Source: Phycisphaerae bacterium
GTDB taxonomy: Bacteria; Planctomycetota; Phycisphaerae; Phycisphaerales; UBA1924
DNA length: 44,524 nucleotides
Assembly (NCBI GenBank): GCA_016873295.1
Contig: VGXM01000006.1
Span: 1-44,524, forward strand
Direction of reading: 5' to 3'
In this document: positions 33,402-42,530 of the stretch, in pieces
Numbering within the stretch: position 1 is the first letter of the stretch
How the letters are laid out: each line of letters begins with the position of its first letter
The notes under the pieces: model-generated
Told to the model about the DNA's origin: nothing
What the model saw: the letters and a program-made list of their open reading frames with translations, nothing else
The model's database searches: none
Program-made: the position numbers and the translations under genes

Positions 33402-34226
33402 TCACGGCGCGCGATCGACCTTCGCCGCGACCACGAGCGAGCCCGCGTCGCCCAGGCTCTCGGTGACGCTGATCACCGTGAGGACCCCGGGCCTGATCCG
33501 CGTGCGGGCCTGCACCGAACGCTCCTGCGTCACCGGCAGACCCATCGTCAGGTTGGCCCCGCTCACGAGCGGCTGTTCCACCATCTTCACGTCCGCCTTG
33601 CTGATCCGTCCCGTCACGTCCAGGTCCAGTTGCTCGCCCGAGCCCGCCACCACCACCACCGCGTCCAGCCCCGAACTGACCGTCTTGACGACCGGCTGAT
33701 ACCCCACGGCGTTGCCGGACACCACGGGCTGCCACTCGGCGATGTACGTCTGCCTGACCGTCGCCTCGAACTGGGTCTTCCGCGCCCGCGCCAGGTTGTG
33801 CTGCACGCGCACCATGGGCTTCTCGACCTGCGCCGGCGCGCCCAGCGCCGGCGTCCGGTCCGCCGACACGTCGTAGGCCACCACCTCCACGCGGTACAAC
33901 TCCGCCGCACGCTGCTCCTGGAGCGATGCCACCAGGTGCTCCACCATCGCGTGCTCCTCCGGCGTCGCCATCACCGCGAAGATCGAGTCGCTCACCAGCG
34001 TCACCGGCACGCGGATGGACGTGCTGATCAGGCTCACCAGCGGGCCGACGTTGAGGTGCCCCGCCGCGTCCCCCAGGTCGTAGACGCGCATCGCCGCGGC
34101 GGGGACGGGCTCGTCGGGCTTGGGCGGCACCGGCATGTTGGCCCTTGTCCGCACGCCCGTCTGCTGCCCGCCCGCCGTGATCCCCGTCACCGCCACCAAC
34201 AGCATCGCCGCGATCCACTTCCTCAT
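33402..34226 (-). CDS. Exported protein with secretin-N-like domain
   Basis: A 274-residue protein with a signal peptide (MRKWIAAMLLVAVTGITAGGQ). Residues about 46-105 (MRVYDLGDAAGHLNVGPLVSLI, then FAVMATPEEHAMVEHLVASL) resemble the N-domain found in secretin-like proteins of planctomycetes, where a 'TPExHxxVxxLL' helix is typical. The rest is beta-rich (YRVEVVAYDVSADR; VVVVAGSGEQLDLDVTGRI; GVLTVISVTESLG) and unrecognised. ATG 34226 has aaggag 7 nt upstream. It lies 25 nt after the anti-sigma gene, so it is the third gene of the sigma operon and may be a cell-envelope output or sensor of that system. Confidence 0.75.
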   Translation of the reverse strand: MRKWIAAMLLVAVTGITAGGQQTGVRTRANMPVPPKPDEPVPAAAMRVYDLGDAAGHLNVGPLVSLISTSIRVPVTLVSDSIFAVMATPEEHAMVEHLVASLQEQRAAELYRVEVVAYDVSADRTPALGAPAQVEKPMVRVQHNLARARKTQFEATVRQTYIAEWQPVVSGNAVGYQPVVKTVSSGLDAVVVVAGSGEQLDLDVTGRISKADVKMVEQPLVSGANLTMGLPVTQERSVQARTRIRPGVLTVISVTESLGDAGSLVVAAKVDRAP

Positions 34227-34251
34227 GGCACGCTCCTTGTTCTGCCCGGCG

Positions 34252-34995
34252 TCACGCCGGGCCCTTGCCCAGGTACGACCGCACCCACGCCGACAGGTCC
34301 GCCCGACCGGCCAGTTCCGCCAACAGTTCCCTCACCTGCGCCACGACCGTCGGGTCGTCGCGCAGCGTCGCCAGGCGCTCGAACGCCACGGGGCGCAGGG
34401 CCGGGTCGTCGGCCCACGCGCGGCAGGCCTCGATCTGCATCGCGGCGGGCATGGCGTCGAGGATCCGCCGGCTCGTGTCCGCCGCCAGGCGCGCACGCCC
34501 GATCCGCACCAGCGCCGCCGAACGGTCCGCCCCCTTCTGCCCCTCGACGAACGACAGCGCCGCCACCGCCTCGCCCCGCGCCAGCATCTCCTCCAGGCGC
34601 GCCGGATCCCACGCCTCCGGCGGCGACTCGGGCATCGCCACGCCGCCCGTCACCGGCCACGAGGCGATCACGCGCAGCACGGGCCCGTCGTCCGCGCCCG
34701 TCCCCGCCGCCGTCGGCGTCGATCGCCCCCTCACCCCTCCCCACGACCACGCGAGCAGCGCGACCGCCGCCGCCAGCCCCGCCAGGACCGCCCACGCCCG
34801 CGCGCCCGCCGGCGCCGACCGCCGCGCCGGCTCGGCCGTGAGCCCGTCACGGACCAGCCCGTCCAGCCGCGCCACCTCGCGCAAACCCTCCCGCGCCGCC
34901 CGATCCCACAGCAGCCGCTCCGCCACCCGCGCCGACGCCGACGCGTCCAACTCCCCGTCGTGGAACATCTCCAGTTCCAGCCTCCGGGCGCTCAT
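34252..34995 (-). CDS. Putative anti-sigma factor
   Basis: A 247-residue single-pass membrane protein. The N-terminal cytoplasmic part contains LEMFHDGELDASASARV, the 'xxDGELD' opening common to anti-sigma proteins, but no H-x3-C-x2-C zinc motif. One transmembrane helix (about 65-86, WAVLAGLAAAVALLAWSW) is followed by an extracytoplasmic helical domain of about 150 residues with no recognised fold. The ATG overlaps the sigma gene's stop (ATGA), so translation is coupled, which is the usual sigma/anti-sigma layout. Function is inferred from position, topology and the N-terminal motif. Confidence 0.75.
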   Translation of the reverse strand: MSARRLELEMFHDGELDASASARVAERLLWDRAAREGLREVARLDGLVRDGLTAEPARRSAPAGARAWAVLAGLAAAVALLAWSWGGVRGRSTPTAAGTGADDGPVLRVIASWPVTGGVAMPESPPEAWDPARLEEMLARGEAVAALSFVEGQKGADRSAALVRIGRARLAADTSRRILDAMPAAMQIEACRAWADDPALRPVAFERLATLRDDPTVVAQVRELLAELAGRADLSAWVRSYLGKGPA

Positions 34996-35624
34996 ACCCC
35001 GTCCCCTTCCGGCCCCAGGTCGGCCAGGGCCTTCCTCAGCCTTGCGCGCGCCAGGTGCAGGTTCGACCGCACCGCCCCCACTTCGCATTCCAGCGCCGCC
35101 GCGATCGACCCGTAGTCCAGCCCCGCCGCCACACGCAGCACCAGCGCCGCCCGCTGCGTGGGCGGCAGGTCCGCCACCGCCCGCTCGAACCGCGCCCGGC
35201 GTCCGTCCGCGTCCAGCGACGCGCCCGCATCGAACACGGCCCACACCCTCCCCGCGGCGTACCGCCCCAGCCACGCCGCACGCCGCGACGCCCGCCTCTG
35301 CTCGCTCAGCCACCGCCTCGTCAGGGTCGTCACGGCGTACCCCTCGTGATGGGCCAGGTCGGGCCGCGTCGCCAGCACCCGGGCGATGGCCTCCTGCACC
35401 AGGTCCTCGGCGGCGTGCCGATCGCGTGTGAGCCCGAGGGCGATGCGCCGGAGGCGTTCCCGCAGCCCGACCCAGTCGACGCCGGACGGGACGCCGGGCG
35501 CCGGACCCCCGTCCGACCCGCTGGGCTCACCGGTGTATCGCACGTGGGGTGCCCTCGGGCCGCCCGCGCCGGACTGGAGGCTCGCCGCCCGCACACACCA
35601 AGAACGCCGCTCGGGCCGGTCCAT
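34992..35624 (-). CDS. ECF-type RNA polymerase sigma factor
   Basis: A 210-residue protein with a 45-residue Gly/Pro-rich head. Region 2 appears as [26 protein letters not shown], matching the ECF 'D-A-E-D-L-V-Q-E' helix; region 4 is [26 protein letters not shown] followed by the helix-turn-helix [22 protein letters not shown]. Sigma regions 1 and 3 are absent, as in ECF factors. It directs transcription in response to a signal relayed by the coupled membrane protein. The start is ATG 35624, 7 nt after CATACT; TTG 35627 is an alternative. Confidence 0.88.
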   Translation of the reverse strand: MDRPERRSWCVRAASLQSGAGGPRAPHVRYTGEPSGSDGGPAPGVPSGVDWVGLRERLRRIALGLTRDRHAAEDLVQEAIARVLATRPDLAHHEGYAVTTLTRRWLSEQRRASRRAAWLGRYAAGRVWAVFDAGASLDADGRRARFERAVADLPPTQRAALVLRVAAGLDYGSIAAALECEVGAVRSNLHLARARLRKALADLGPEGDGV

Positions 35625-35631
35625 CAACCCC

Positions 35632-35637
35632 AGTATG
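35632..35637 (-). promoter_or_regulatory. Proximal -10 box of the sigma factor gene (leaderless type)
   Basis: Minus strand: CATACT, ggggttg (7 nt), ATG at 35624. Confidence 0.5.
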
Positions 35638-35811
35638 GCACGATCCGGAGCATTGGTGCGCGCACACCGAACCCGACCCGCCTACGCTCGCCGTTCAGGG
35701 CGGCGTCGCGTCCTGACTCCCCCCACAGCGCCGGGTCCGGCCCGGGCGAACCCGGTGCCGCGCGAGCGGTCCGTACGGGGCCCGAAAGGCCCCGCCCCAG
35801 GCGGAGCGATC

Positions 35812-38800
35812 ATGCCCAAGCGCACCGACATCAAGACCATCCTCGTCCTGGGCTCCGGGCCCATCGTCATCGGGCAGGGGTGCGAGTTTGACTACTCGGG
35901 CACCCAGGGGTGCAAGGCCCTCAAGGACGAGGGGTTCCGCATCGTGCTGGTGAACTCCAACCCGGCCACGATCATGACCGACCCGGCCTTCTCCGACCGC
36001 ACCTACGTCGAGCCCATCACCCCCGAGGCCGTCAAGCGGATCATCCGCCAGGAGAACGAGATCGCCGCCCGGCGCGGCCACGGGCGGATCGACGCCATCC
36101 TGCCCACCCTGGGCGGGCAGACCGCGCTCAACTGCGCCTGCGCTCTCTTCGACAACGGCACGCTCGCCGAGCACGGCATCGAGATGATCGGCGCCGACCG
36201 CACCGTCATCCACCGCGCCGAGGACCGCCAGACCTTCAAGGAGATCTGCGAGGGCCTCGGGCTCAAGATGCCCAGGGCCAAGACCGTCAACTCGCTCGAC
36301 GAGGCCTTGGCCTTCCTCGAGGAAATCGGGCTGCCCGCGATCATCCGCCCCGCCTTCACGCTGGGCGGCTCGGGGGGCGGCATCGCGTACAACACCGAGG
36401 AGTTCCGCGAGATCGTCTCGCGCGGGCTCGGGCTCTCCATGATCCACCAGGTCCAGATCGACCAGTCGATCATCGGGTGGAAGGAGTACGAGCTGGAGGT
36501 CATCCGCGACCGCAACGACAACTGCATCGTGGTCTGCGGCATCGAGAACATCGACGCCATGGGCGTGCACACGGGGGACTCGGTGACCGTCGCCCCCATC
36601 CTCACGCTGACGGACAAGGAATACCAGGCGATGCGCGACGCCGCCTTCGCCATCATGCGGGCCGTGGGCGTCGAGACGGGCGGGTCCAACGTCCAGTTCG
36701 CCGTGAACCCCGCCCCCGCGCCCGGACCCGACGGCCGGAAGCCCTTCGAGATGATCGTGGTGGAGATGAACCCGCGGGTGTCGCGGAGCTCGGCCCTGGC
36801 GAGCAAGGCGACGGGGTTCCCCATCGCCAAGATCGCCGCCAAGCTCGCCGTGGGCTACTCGCTCGACGAACTGCGCAACGACATCACGGGCACGACCAGC
36901 GCCTGCTTCGAGCCCACCATCGACTACGTGGTCACCAAGATGCCCCGCTGGACCTTCGAGAAGTTCCCCGAGGCCGACGAGACCCTCACCACGCAGATGA
37001 AGAGCGTGGGCGAGGCCATGAGCATCGGGCGCACGTTCGCGGAGAGCTTCCAGAAGGTCATCCGCTCCATGGACGTCAAGCGCTTCGGCTTCGGGCTGGA
37101 CCGCAACGACAAGTGGCTGACGGCGATGCGGGCCATCGCCCAGCAGGTGGGCGAGAAGCGCCCCGTGCCCGACCGGGCCTTCCGCGAGCGCGTCGCGGGC
37201 ATGAACGTCGCCGACATGAACCTGCGTACCGCCGACGGGCAGCCCATCCAGTGGCCCATCGACGCCGAGAAGGTGATGCGCAAGCTCAGCGTCCCCAGCC
37301 AGGGGCGGCTCTACTACGTCCGCTACGCCCTGCGCACGGGGTGGAACGCGGAGCGGATCAGCGCCGCCACGCGGATCGACCCGTGGTTCCTCGACCAGTT
37401 CCAGCGCCTCGTCGCCTTCGAGGACGAGCTGTGCGAGTTCGCGACGCTCGACGACGTGCCCGCCGACGTGCTCCTCCGCGCCAAGCAGCTGGGCTTCTCC
37501 GACGCGCAGCTCGCCAACCTCTACCTGGGCAAGCTCGACACCGATTCGATCCTGCGGGTGCGTCGGCGTCGGCAGGCGCTGGGCGTCGAGCCGGTCTACA
37601 AGCTCGTCGACACCTGCGCCGCCGAGTTCGAGGCCGTCACCCCCTACTTCTACTCCACCTACGAGACCCCCTACACCGACGCCCGGGGCCACGCCGTCAC
37701 CGACGACGAGATCCGCGTCAGCGAACGCCCCAAGATCGTCATCATCGGCGGCGGCCCCAACCGCATCGGGCAGGGGATCGAGTTCGACTACTGCTGCGTG
37801 CACGCCGCCTTCGCCGCCCGCGAGCTGGGCTTCGAGTCGGTCATGATCAACTCCAACCCCGAGACGGTCTCCACCGACTACGACACCAGCGACCTCCTCT
37901 TCTTCGAGCCCCTCACCCTCGAGGACACCATCAACATCATCGAGCGCCTCGACGGCCCGCGGGCGCCCGGCGCGAGCCGGCCCGGAAACGTCAAGGGCGT
38001 GATCGTGCAGTTCGGCGGGCAGACGCCCCTGAACCTCGCCCACGGCCTCGAGAAGGCCGGCGTCCCCATCATCGGCACCAGCGTCGACTCGATCGACCTG
38101 GCCGAGGACCGCAGGCGCTTCGAGAAGCTGCTCGACAAGCTCGGGCTCGAACGCCCCGCCGCGGGCACCGCCCAGAACCTCGACGACGCCCTCCGCATCG
38201 CCTCCGAGATCGGCTACCCCGTCCTGGTTCGCCCCAGCTACGTCCTGGGCGGTCGCGGCATGGAGGTCTGCTCCGACGAGAAGGCCCTGCGCACCTACGT
38301 CATGCACGCCTTCCAGCAGGCCGGCGTCGATGACGCCCCGGTCCTCATCGACAAGTTCCTCGACGCCGCCACCGAGGTCGACGTCGACGTCGTCGCCGAT
38401 TTCATCCCGGGCAAGGCCGACACCGACGGCATCGACCCCACCGAGGGGGGCCAGCGCCGGGCCCTCATCGCCGGCGTCATGGAGCACATCGAGCAGGCCG
38501 GGATCCACTCGGGCGATTCGGCCTGCACGCTCCCGCCCTGGTCGCTCCCGCAGGGCGTGACCACCCGGATCGAGGAGATCGGGCGGGCCCTGGCCCGCGA
38601 GCTGCGCGTCTGCGGCCTCATGAACGTGCAGATGGCCGTCAAGGAAGGGCGCATCTTCATCCTGGAGGTCAACCCCCGAGCCAGCCGCACCGTCCCCTTC
38701 GTCGCCAAGGCCACGCACGTCCCCTGGCCCGACGTCGCCGCCAAGCTCATGATGGGCAAGCGCCTGATCGACCTGGGCGTCACCGAGGTGCGCGACACCA

Positions 38801-39381
38801 AGAGCTACGCCGTCAAGCAGCCCGTCTTCCCCTTCAGCAAGTTCCCGGGCACGGACGTGGTGCTGGGCCCGGAGATGCGCTCCACGGGCGAGGTCATGGG
38901 CATCGACCCGTCGCTGGAGCACGCGTTCATCAAGAGCCAGTTCGGCGCCGGGATCGACCTGCCCCTCCGCGGCTCGGTCTTCCTCTCCGTCCGCAAGAGC
39001 GACCGCCCCGGCATCGTCGACGTGGCCCGCCGCCTGGTCGACATGGAGTTCGAGGTCTTCACCAGCCCGGGCCTGGGCGACTTCCTGAAACAGAACGCCA
39101 TCGAGACCAAGGTCATCCAGAAGATCGACGCCGGGGCCCGACCCAACGTCCTCGACCTCCTGGCCGACGGCAAGATCGACCTGGTCATCAACACGCCCAC
39201 GCGCACGGGTTGGCAGACCGACGAGGGCAAGATCCGGGCCGCGACCGTGCGCCACCGCGTCCCGATGATCACGACGCTGCCCGGCGCCCAGGTCGCCGTC
39301 CGCGCCATCCACGCCCTCCGCGACTCCCAGTGGGACGTCGCCGCCCTCCAGGACTTCCGCGGTCGGCTGCCCGAGGCGTGA
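35812..39381 (+). CDS. carB: Carbamoyl-phosphate synthase large subunit
   Basis: The 1189-residue enzyme makes carbamoyl phosphate for pyrimidines and arginine from bicarbonate, glutamine-derived ammonia (CarA) and two ATP. It opens [20 protein letters not shown] as in E. coli. The duplicated ATP-grasp halves are evident: [28 protein letters not shown] and [18 protein letters not shown]; then [36 protein letters not shown] and [18 protein letters not shown]. The C-terminal MGS-like allosteric domain follows. It is about 115 residues longer than E. coli CarB because of insertions, the largest near 420-470 in the oligomerisation region. ATG 35812 has ggag 5 nt upstream. carA is not adjacent. 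Confidence 0.96.
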   Translation: MPKRTDIKTILVLGSGPIVIGQGCEFDYSGTQGCKALKDEGFRIVLVNSNPATIMTDPAFSDRTYVEPITPEAVKRIIRQENEIAARRGHGRIDAILPTLGGQTALNCACALFDNGTLAEHGIEMIGADRTVIHRAEDRQTFKEICEGLGLKMPRAKTVNSLDEALAFLEEIGLPAIIRPAFTLGGSGGGIAYNTEEFREIVSRGLGLSMIHQVQIDQSIIGWKEYELEVIRDRNDNCIVVCGIENIDAMGVHTGDSVTVAPILTLTDKEYQAMRDAAFAIMRAVGVETGGSNVQFAVNPAPAPGPDGRKPFEMIVVEMNPRVSRSSALASKATGFPIAKIAAKLAVGYSLDELRNDITGTTSACFEPTIDYVVTKMPRWTFEKFPEADETLTTQMKSVGEAMSIGRTFAESFQKVIRSMDVKRFGFGLDRNDKWLTAMRAIAQQVGEKRPVPDRAFRERVAGMNVADMNLRTADGQPIQWPIDAEKVMRKLSVPSQGRLYYVRYALRTGWNAERISAATRIDPWFLDQFQRLVAFEDELCEFATLDDVPADVLLRAKQLGFSDAQLANLYLGKLDTDSILRVRRRRQALGVEPVYKLVDTCAAEFEAVTPYFYSTYETPYTDARGHAVTDDEIRVSERPKIVIIGGGPNRIGQGIEFDYCCVHAAFAARELGFESVMINSNPETVSTDYDTSDLLFFEPLTLEDTINIIERLDGPRAPGASRPGNVKGVIVQFGGQTPLNLAHGLEKAGVPIIGTSVDSIDLAEDRRRFEKLLDKLGLERPAAGTAQNLDDALRIASEIGYPVLVRPSYVLGGRGMEVCSDEKALRTYVMHAFQQAGVDDAPVLIDKFLDAATEVDVDVVADFIPGKADTDGIDPTEGGQRRALIAGVMEHIEQAGIHSGDSACTLPPWSLPQGVTTRIEEIGRALARELRVCGLMNVQMAVKEGRIFILEVNPRASRTVPFVAKATHVPWPDVAAKLMMGKRLIDLGVTEVRDTKSYAVKQPVFPFSKFPGTDVVLGPEMRSTGEVMGIDPSLEHAFIKSQFGAGIDLPLRGSVFLSVRKSDRPGIVDVARRLVDMEFEVFTSPGLGDFLKQNAIETKVIQKIDAGARPNVLDLLADGKIDLVINTPTRTGWQTDEGKIRAATVRHRVPMITTLPGAQVAVRAIHALRDSQWDVAALQDFRGRLPEA

Positions 39382-39703
39382 GCCTCCAGCCGAGCCGACC
39401 CGCGCACGCGGTCCCTATCTACCGCCGTACATACTTCGTTCATTCTACGAACGTCAGGCTTTCGGAACCCTGGCATGGGCAAGCGGGCCCCGCGCGCAAA
39501 CCACTGTCGCGAAAGCGATTTCGAACGGTGATCGACACTCTTTCCAACTCGGTTGGCATTCTGACCTCCCATGGGGCATGTTTAGGGACGTGGAGGGCGC
39601 GCCGCGAGGGCCTGTGGTGGGCCATGGGCGCGCCGTGGAACAGGATCGGACTGGGGGTCCTCCCGTCGATCGGGGCGGGAGGACACGGAAGGGAGATGCT
39701 GAG
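39382..39703. other. Intergenic region between carB and the first CHRD gene
   Basis: 322 nt, less GC-rich than the neighbours at 39420-39590. A CATACT-like -10 lies at 39430-39435 and a TTGGCA near 39552 could be a -35, but I cannot fix the promoter. No RNA gene or gene remnant seen. Confidence 0.4.
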
Positions 39704-40198
39704 ATGCGCTCGATCTGCCTGGGTGCGGGCATCGCGATGGTCGCGGCGGCGGCGTCGGCGCAGACCGTCACCTGGAACTTCACGCTGGACGGCTCGCAGG
39801 AAGTGCCGCCGGTCATCACCACCGGCATGAGCGAGGCCGTGGTCGAACTCAACACGCTCACGAATCAACTGATGTGGCACCTGGTCGTGATGGACCTCTC
39901 CAGCGACTTCACCGCGGCGCACTTCCACCAGGCCGAGGTCGGCGTCAACGGACCAGCCATCCTCAACATCACCGGCTCATGGATGCCCGACCCGGGCACG
40001 ACCCGCCACGGGCACATGATCGGCATGGCGACCGTCAGCGACTCCGTCAAGTCGGCGCTCCTCGCCGGCAACGTCTACATCAACGTTCACTCCCGCCAGC
40101 ACCCCTCGGGCGAGATCCGCGGGCAGGTGGTGCCCGCGGCCGGCGCCCTCGCTTTGCTCTCCATCGGCGGCATGGCCACGATCCTCCGCCGCCGATAG
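39704..40198 (+). CDS. CHRD-domain secreted protein with PEP-CTERM-type tail (copy 1)
   Basis: A 164-residue exported protein with a signal peptide ending ASAQ (about residue 20). The CHRD domain fills most of it: FTLDGSQEVPPV, MWHLVVMDLSSDFTAAHFHQAEVGVNGPAILNI and NVYINVHSRQHPSGEIRGQVV. CHRD was first described in chordin and is common in bacterial secreted proteins of unclear role. The tail PAAGALALLSIGGMATILRRR is a PEP-CTERM-like anchor. ATG 39704 follows a ggaaggga ribosome site. It is paralogous to the gene at 41990; the two flank the subtilase gene. Confidence 0.9.
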   Translation: MRSICLGAGIAMVAAAASAQTVTWNFTLDGSQEVPPVITTGMSEAVVELNTLTNQLMWHLVVMDLSSDFTAAHFHQAEVGVNGPAILNITGSWMPDPGTTRHGHMIGMATVSDSVKSALLAGNVYINVHSRQHPSGEIRGQVVPAAGALALLSIGGMATILRRR

Positions 40199-40255
40199 CC
40201 CGTCCGTTGCACGTGGTGTTCTGAACAGGAACGTGGTGGACAGGCGTACTACAGG

Positions 40256-40296
40256 CGAACGCCCCGGACGGCAACGGCCGGGGCTGTTCGTTTTCT
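40256..40296 (+). terminator. Terminator after CHRD copy 1
   Basis: cgaac-gccccgg ... ccggggc-t-gttcg stem with one bulged base, followed by ttttct. It starts 58 nt after the stop codon. Confidence 0.7.
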
Positions 40297-40302
40297 CACC
40301 GC

Positions 40303-41700
40303 TCACACGGCGCCCAGGGCCGCGTGCGCGTCGACCAGGCCGTGACGCGGGCGTTCTCCCCGACCCGAGGCGCTGGCGGGGTTGCCCCGCCCCGCGCGGA
40401 CGCGCCGGGCGGTGCGACGCAGGGCGTTCCGGACCTGGAGCGGAGTGAGCGACGGGTCGCGCTGGAGGAGCAGGGCGCACACGCCCGCGACCTGCGGCGC
40501 CGCCGACGACGTGCCGCTGAACACCGCCCAGCCGTCGCGGGGCCCCGTCCCGTCGTGGGCCGCGTTCTCCCGGTCGATCCGCGACCCGGGCGGCACGGGC
40601 AGCATGAGGTAGTCGGCACGGTTCCGGGCCATGCCCACCAGTCCGCACACGTCGGGGGACCGCCGCCCGGGGAACGGTCGGCTGGTGAACACCGAGGCGT
40701 AGTCCGAGGCCGACATCGACCCGTGCTCGTCCATGAACACGCCGCCCGCCGAGAGCACTCCCGGCAGCATCGCGGGGAAGGCGACGTGCCCGTTGCCCGC
40801 GGCCGCCACCACCACGATCCCGCCTCGCACCGCGGCCTCGATCTCGGCCCGCAGCGCCGCCAGCCCGTTGGGGAGGCGGGGGAGGGGCGTGCGCGAGCCC
40901 GGTTCGACCAGGTCGTAGCCCACGCTCAGCGAGATGACGTGCGGGCGGAGCCCCAGCGCCGTCTGGAACCCTTCGAGCAACGAGGCGCCGTGCCCGCCCC
41001 GGTCGTCGTCGAGCTTGACGCCCACCACCTCCGCGTCGGGTGCGATCGCGAGCAGGTTGGCGAGCACCCCCGTGCCGTGCCCGAGCCGGTCGGCCCGGGG
41101 GCGCGTGGCCCCGGGCCCCAGCACGACCCGGGCGTGGAGGCCGCTCGCGCGGAAGTAGGGGTGGGCGAGCGCGAACCCGCTGTCGACGACGGCGACGCGC
41201 ACGCCCCGCCCGGTGACTCCCCGCCGATGGGCGCGGGCCGCGTTGAGACCGCTCGCCAGGTCGCCCGGCAGGCGCAGGTGGTGGTGGGCGACCCGCGGCG
41301 GAAAGACGGGCCCATCCATGTAGATGTGGGGCCACTGGATGTACGCGCGCTGGATCGACTCGCCGACCGCGGGCCCCGGCGCCCACGGGGCGCCGTGGGG
41401 CGGGTAGTAGATCGTCAGCGCCGCGCCCCGCCCGGCGGGCCCTGGGTTGACTCCGATCCTCTTGAGCCGCGTACCGAAGACGCGCTCGAACAGGGCGCGC
41501 GGCGCACGCAGGGAGGCGCTCCTGGCCCCGAGCGCCGACACGCGGAACCCCAGCCGCTCGAGGCTCGCCAGCCCCGGGCGGACGCCCCGTCCCGGGTCGG
41601 CTTGGTGCGCGAAGGCAAGTGCAACGCGGAGTTCGTCGCTCGACCACCCCGCGCCGCCGACGTGGTTTGTGCCCTGTTCGCGTCCGCCGCCGCGGGCCAT
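40303..41700 (-). CDS. Subtilisin-like serine protease (S8 family)
   Basis: A 465-residue protein from ATG 41700; a GTG at 41745 would add 15 residues. The catalytic triad is visible: Asp173 in VAVVDSGFALAHP, His208 in RLGHGTGVLANLLA and Ser398 in FSGTSSAAPQVAGV. The oxyanion Asn is in VVVAAAGNGHVAFPA. The first 160 residues may be a pro-region (LRVALAFAHQADPG; LERLGFRVSALG), resembling the kumamolisin-type propeptide pattern. No signal peptide is evident, so the enzyme may be cytoplasmic or use an unrecognised route. It lies between two CHRD genes, on the opposite strand; no functional link is shown. Confidence 0.88.
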   Translation of the reverse strand: MARGGGREQGTNHVGGAGWSSDELRVALAFAHQADPGRGVRPGLASLERLGFRVSALGARSASLRAPRALFERVFGTRLKRIGVNPGPAGRGAALTIYYPPHGAPWAPGPAVGESIQRAYIQWPHIYMDGPVFPPRVAHHHLRLPGDLASGLNAARAHRRGVTGRGVRVAVVDSGFALAHPYFRASGLHARVVLGPGATRPRADRLGHGTGVLANLLAIAPDAEVVGVKLDDDRGGHGASLLEGFQTALGLRPHVISLSVGYDLVEPGSRTPLPRLPNGLAALRAEIEAAVRGGIVVVAAAGNGHVAFPAMLPGVLSAGGVFMDEHGSMSASDYASVFTSRPFPGRRSPDVCGLVGMARNRADYLMLPVPPGSRIDRENAAHDGTGPRDGWAVFSGTSSAAPQVAGVCALLLQRDPSLTPLQVRNALRRTARRVRAGRGNPASASGRGERPRHGLVDAHAALGAV

Positions 41701-41894
41701 GGTCCGCACCCCGGACCCCCAGTCCCCGGGCCCCGCCGCGCGCACACGGACGGCGCGCGCGGCCCGAGGGCGTCACTTGGGCGCACGGGCGCGGCGGTCC
41801 CGCCCCGCCGGGGCGCGATTGCGGAGCGGACGGTCAGGATCCGCACGGGCACCGGATCCGGGGCCGAGCCGCCGGGAATCGCGGGATTCCGGGC

Positions 41895-41931
41895 GAACCC
41901 TGTTGCAACAGGGGTTCATTCGTGGCATACT
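41895..41931 (+). promoter_or_regulatory. Promoter with overlapping operator-like palindrome, CHRD copy 2
   Basis: TTGCAA (41903-41908) and CATACT (41926-41931) are 17 nt apart. The -35 box lies at the centre of a 16-bp perfect palindrome (ccctgttgcaacaggg, 41898-41913), extended by gaa/ttc outside with one extra G. A repressor binding here would block the -35. Confidence 0.6.
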
Positions 41932-41989
41932 TGGGCGACACGCCGAACGCTCGGGCGGGGGGATGCGGCGCGATCGAAAGGAGCGAGTG

Positions 41990-42475
41990 ATGCGCGTGCG
42001 TACATGGCTGGCCGTCGCGGCGGCGGCGACGATCCCGGCGGTGTCCTTCGGCCAGATCCACACGTTCCCGAACTTCCCGCTCGACGGGCTGCAGGAGGTG
42101 CCGCCGAACGCCTCGCCCGCGTCCGGCACGGGCACGGTCATCCTCAACATGAACACGATGATGGTGAGCTGGGACGTGACATTCACCGGGCTGATCGGGG
42201 CGTTCACGGCGTCGCACTTCCACGCGCCGGCCCCGCCCGGGGTCAACGCCGGCGTCGTCCTCGCCATCACCGGGTCGCTCAGCGGCAACCGGCTGATGGG
42301 GTCCGCGCCGATCACGGCGACCTTCGCGGCCAACATGCTGGCCGGCCTCACCTACATCAACATCCACACCACCCAGTTCCCGGGCGGCGAGATCCGCGGG
42401 CAGGTGGTGCCGACGCCCGGCGCCCTGTCGCTGCTGGGGATCGCGGGCCTGGCCGCCGTGCGCCGCCGGCGGTGA
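41990..42475 (+). CDS. CHRD-domain secreted protein with PEP-CTERM-type tail (copy 2)
   Basis: A 161-residue exported protein, paralogue of the gene at 39704. The signal peptide ends SFGQ (about residue 22). CHRD motifs are FPLDGLQEVPPN, SHFHAPAPPGVNAGVVLAITG and GLTYINIHTTQFPGGEIRGQVV. The tail PTPGALSLLGIAGLAAVRRRR is PEP-CTERM-like with the canonical Pro-Thr-Pro start. ATG 41990 follows aaaggag with a 6-nt gap. The promoter carries an overlapping palindrome, so expression is probably switchable. It converges with rtcB. Confidence 0.9.
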   Translation: MRVRTWLAVAAAATIPAVSFGQIHTFPNFPLDGLQEVPPNASPASGTGTVILNMNTMMVSWDVTFTGLIGAFTASHFHAPAPPGVNAGVVLAITGSLSGNRLMGSAPITATFAANMLAGLTYINIHTTQFPGGEIRGQVVPTPGALSLLGIAGLAAVRRRR

Positions 42476-42489
42476 ACCGACTTGTCCAT

Positions 42490-42519
42490 CCCGCGCCGGG
42501 GTGAGAGCCCCGGCGCGGG
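42490..42519. terminator. Hairpin between CHRD copy 2 and rtcB
   Basis: A perfect 12-bp stem (cccgcgccgggg, 6-nt loop, ccccggcgcggg) between convergent genes. No T-run follows on either strand, so it is a weak or Rho-assisted terminator at best. Confidence 0.5.
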
Positions 42520-42530
42520 TGGACGGCAGG

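Noticed and set aside
39382..39703. tRNA or other RNA gene in the gap after carB
   Set aside because: No cloverleaf, CCA-proximal T-loop or other recognisable RNA structure was found by eye.
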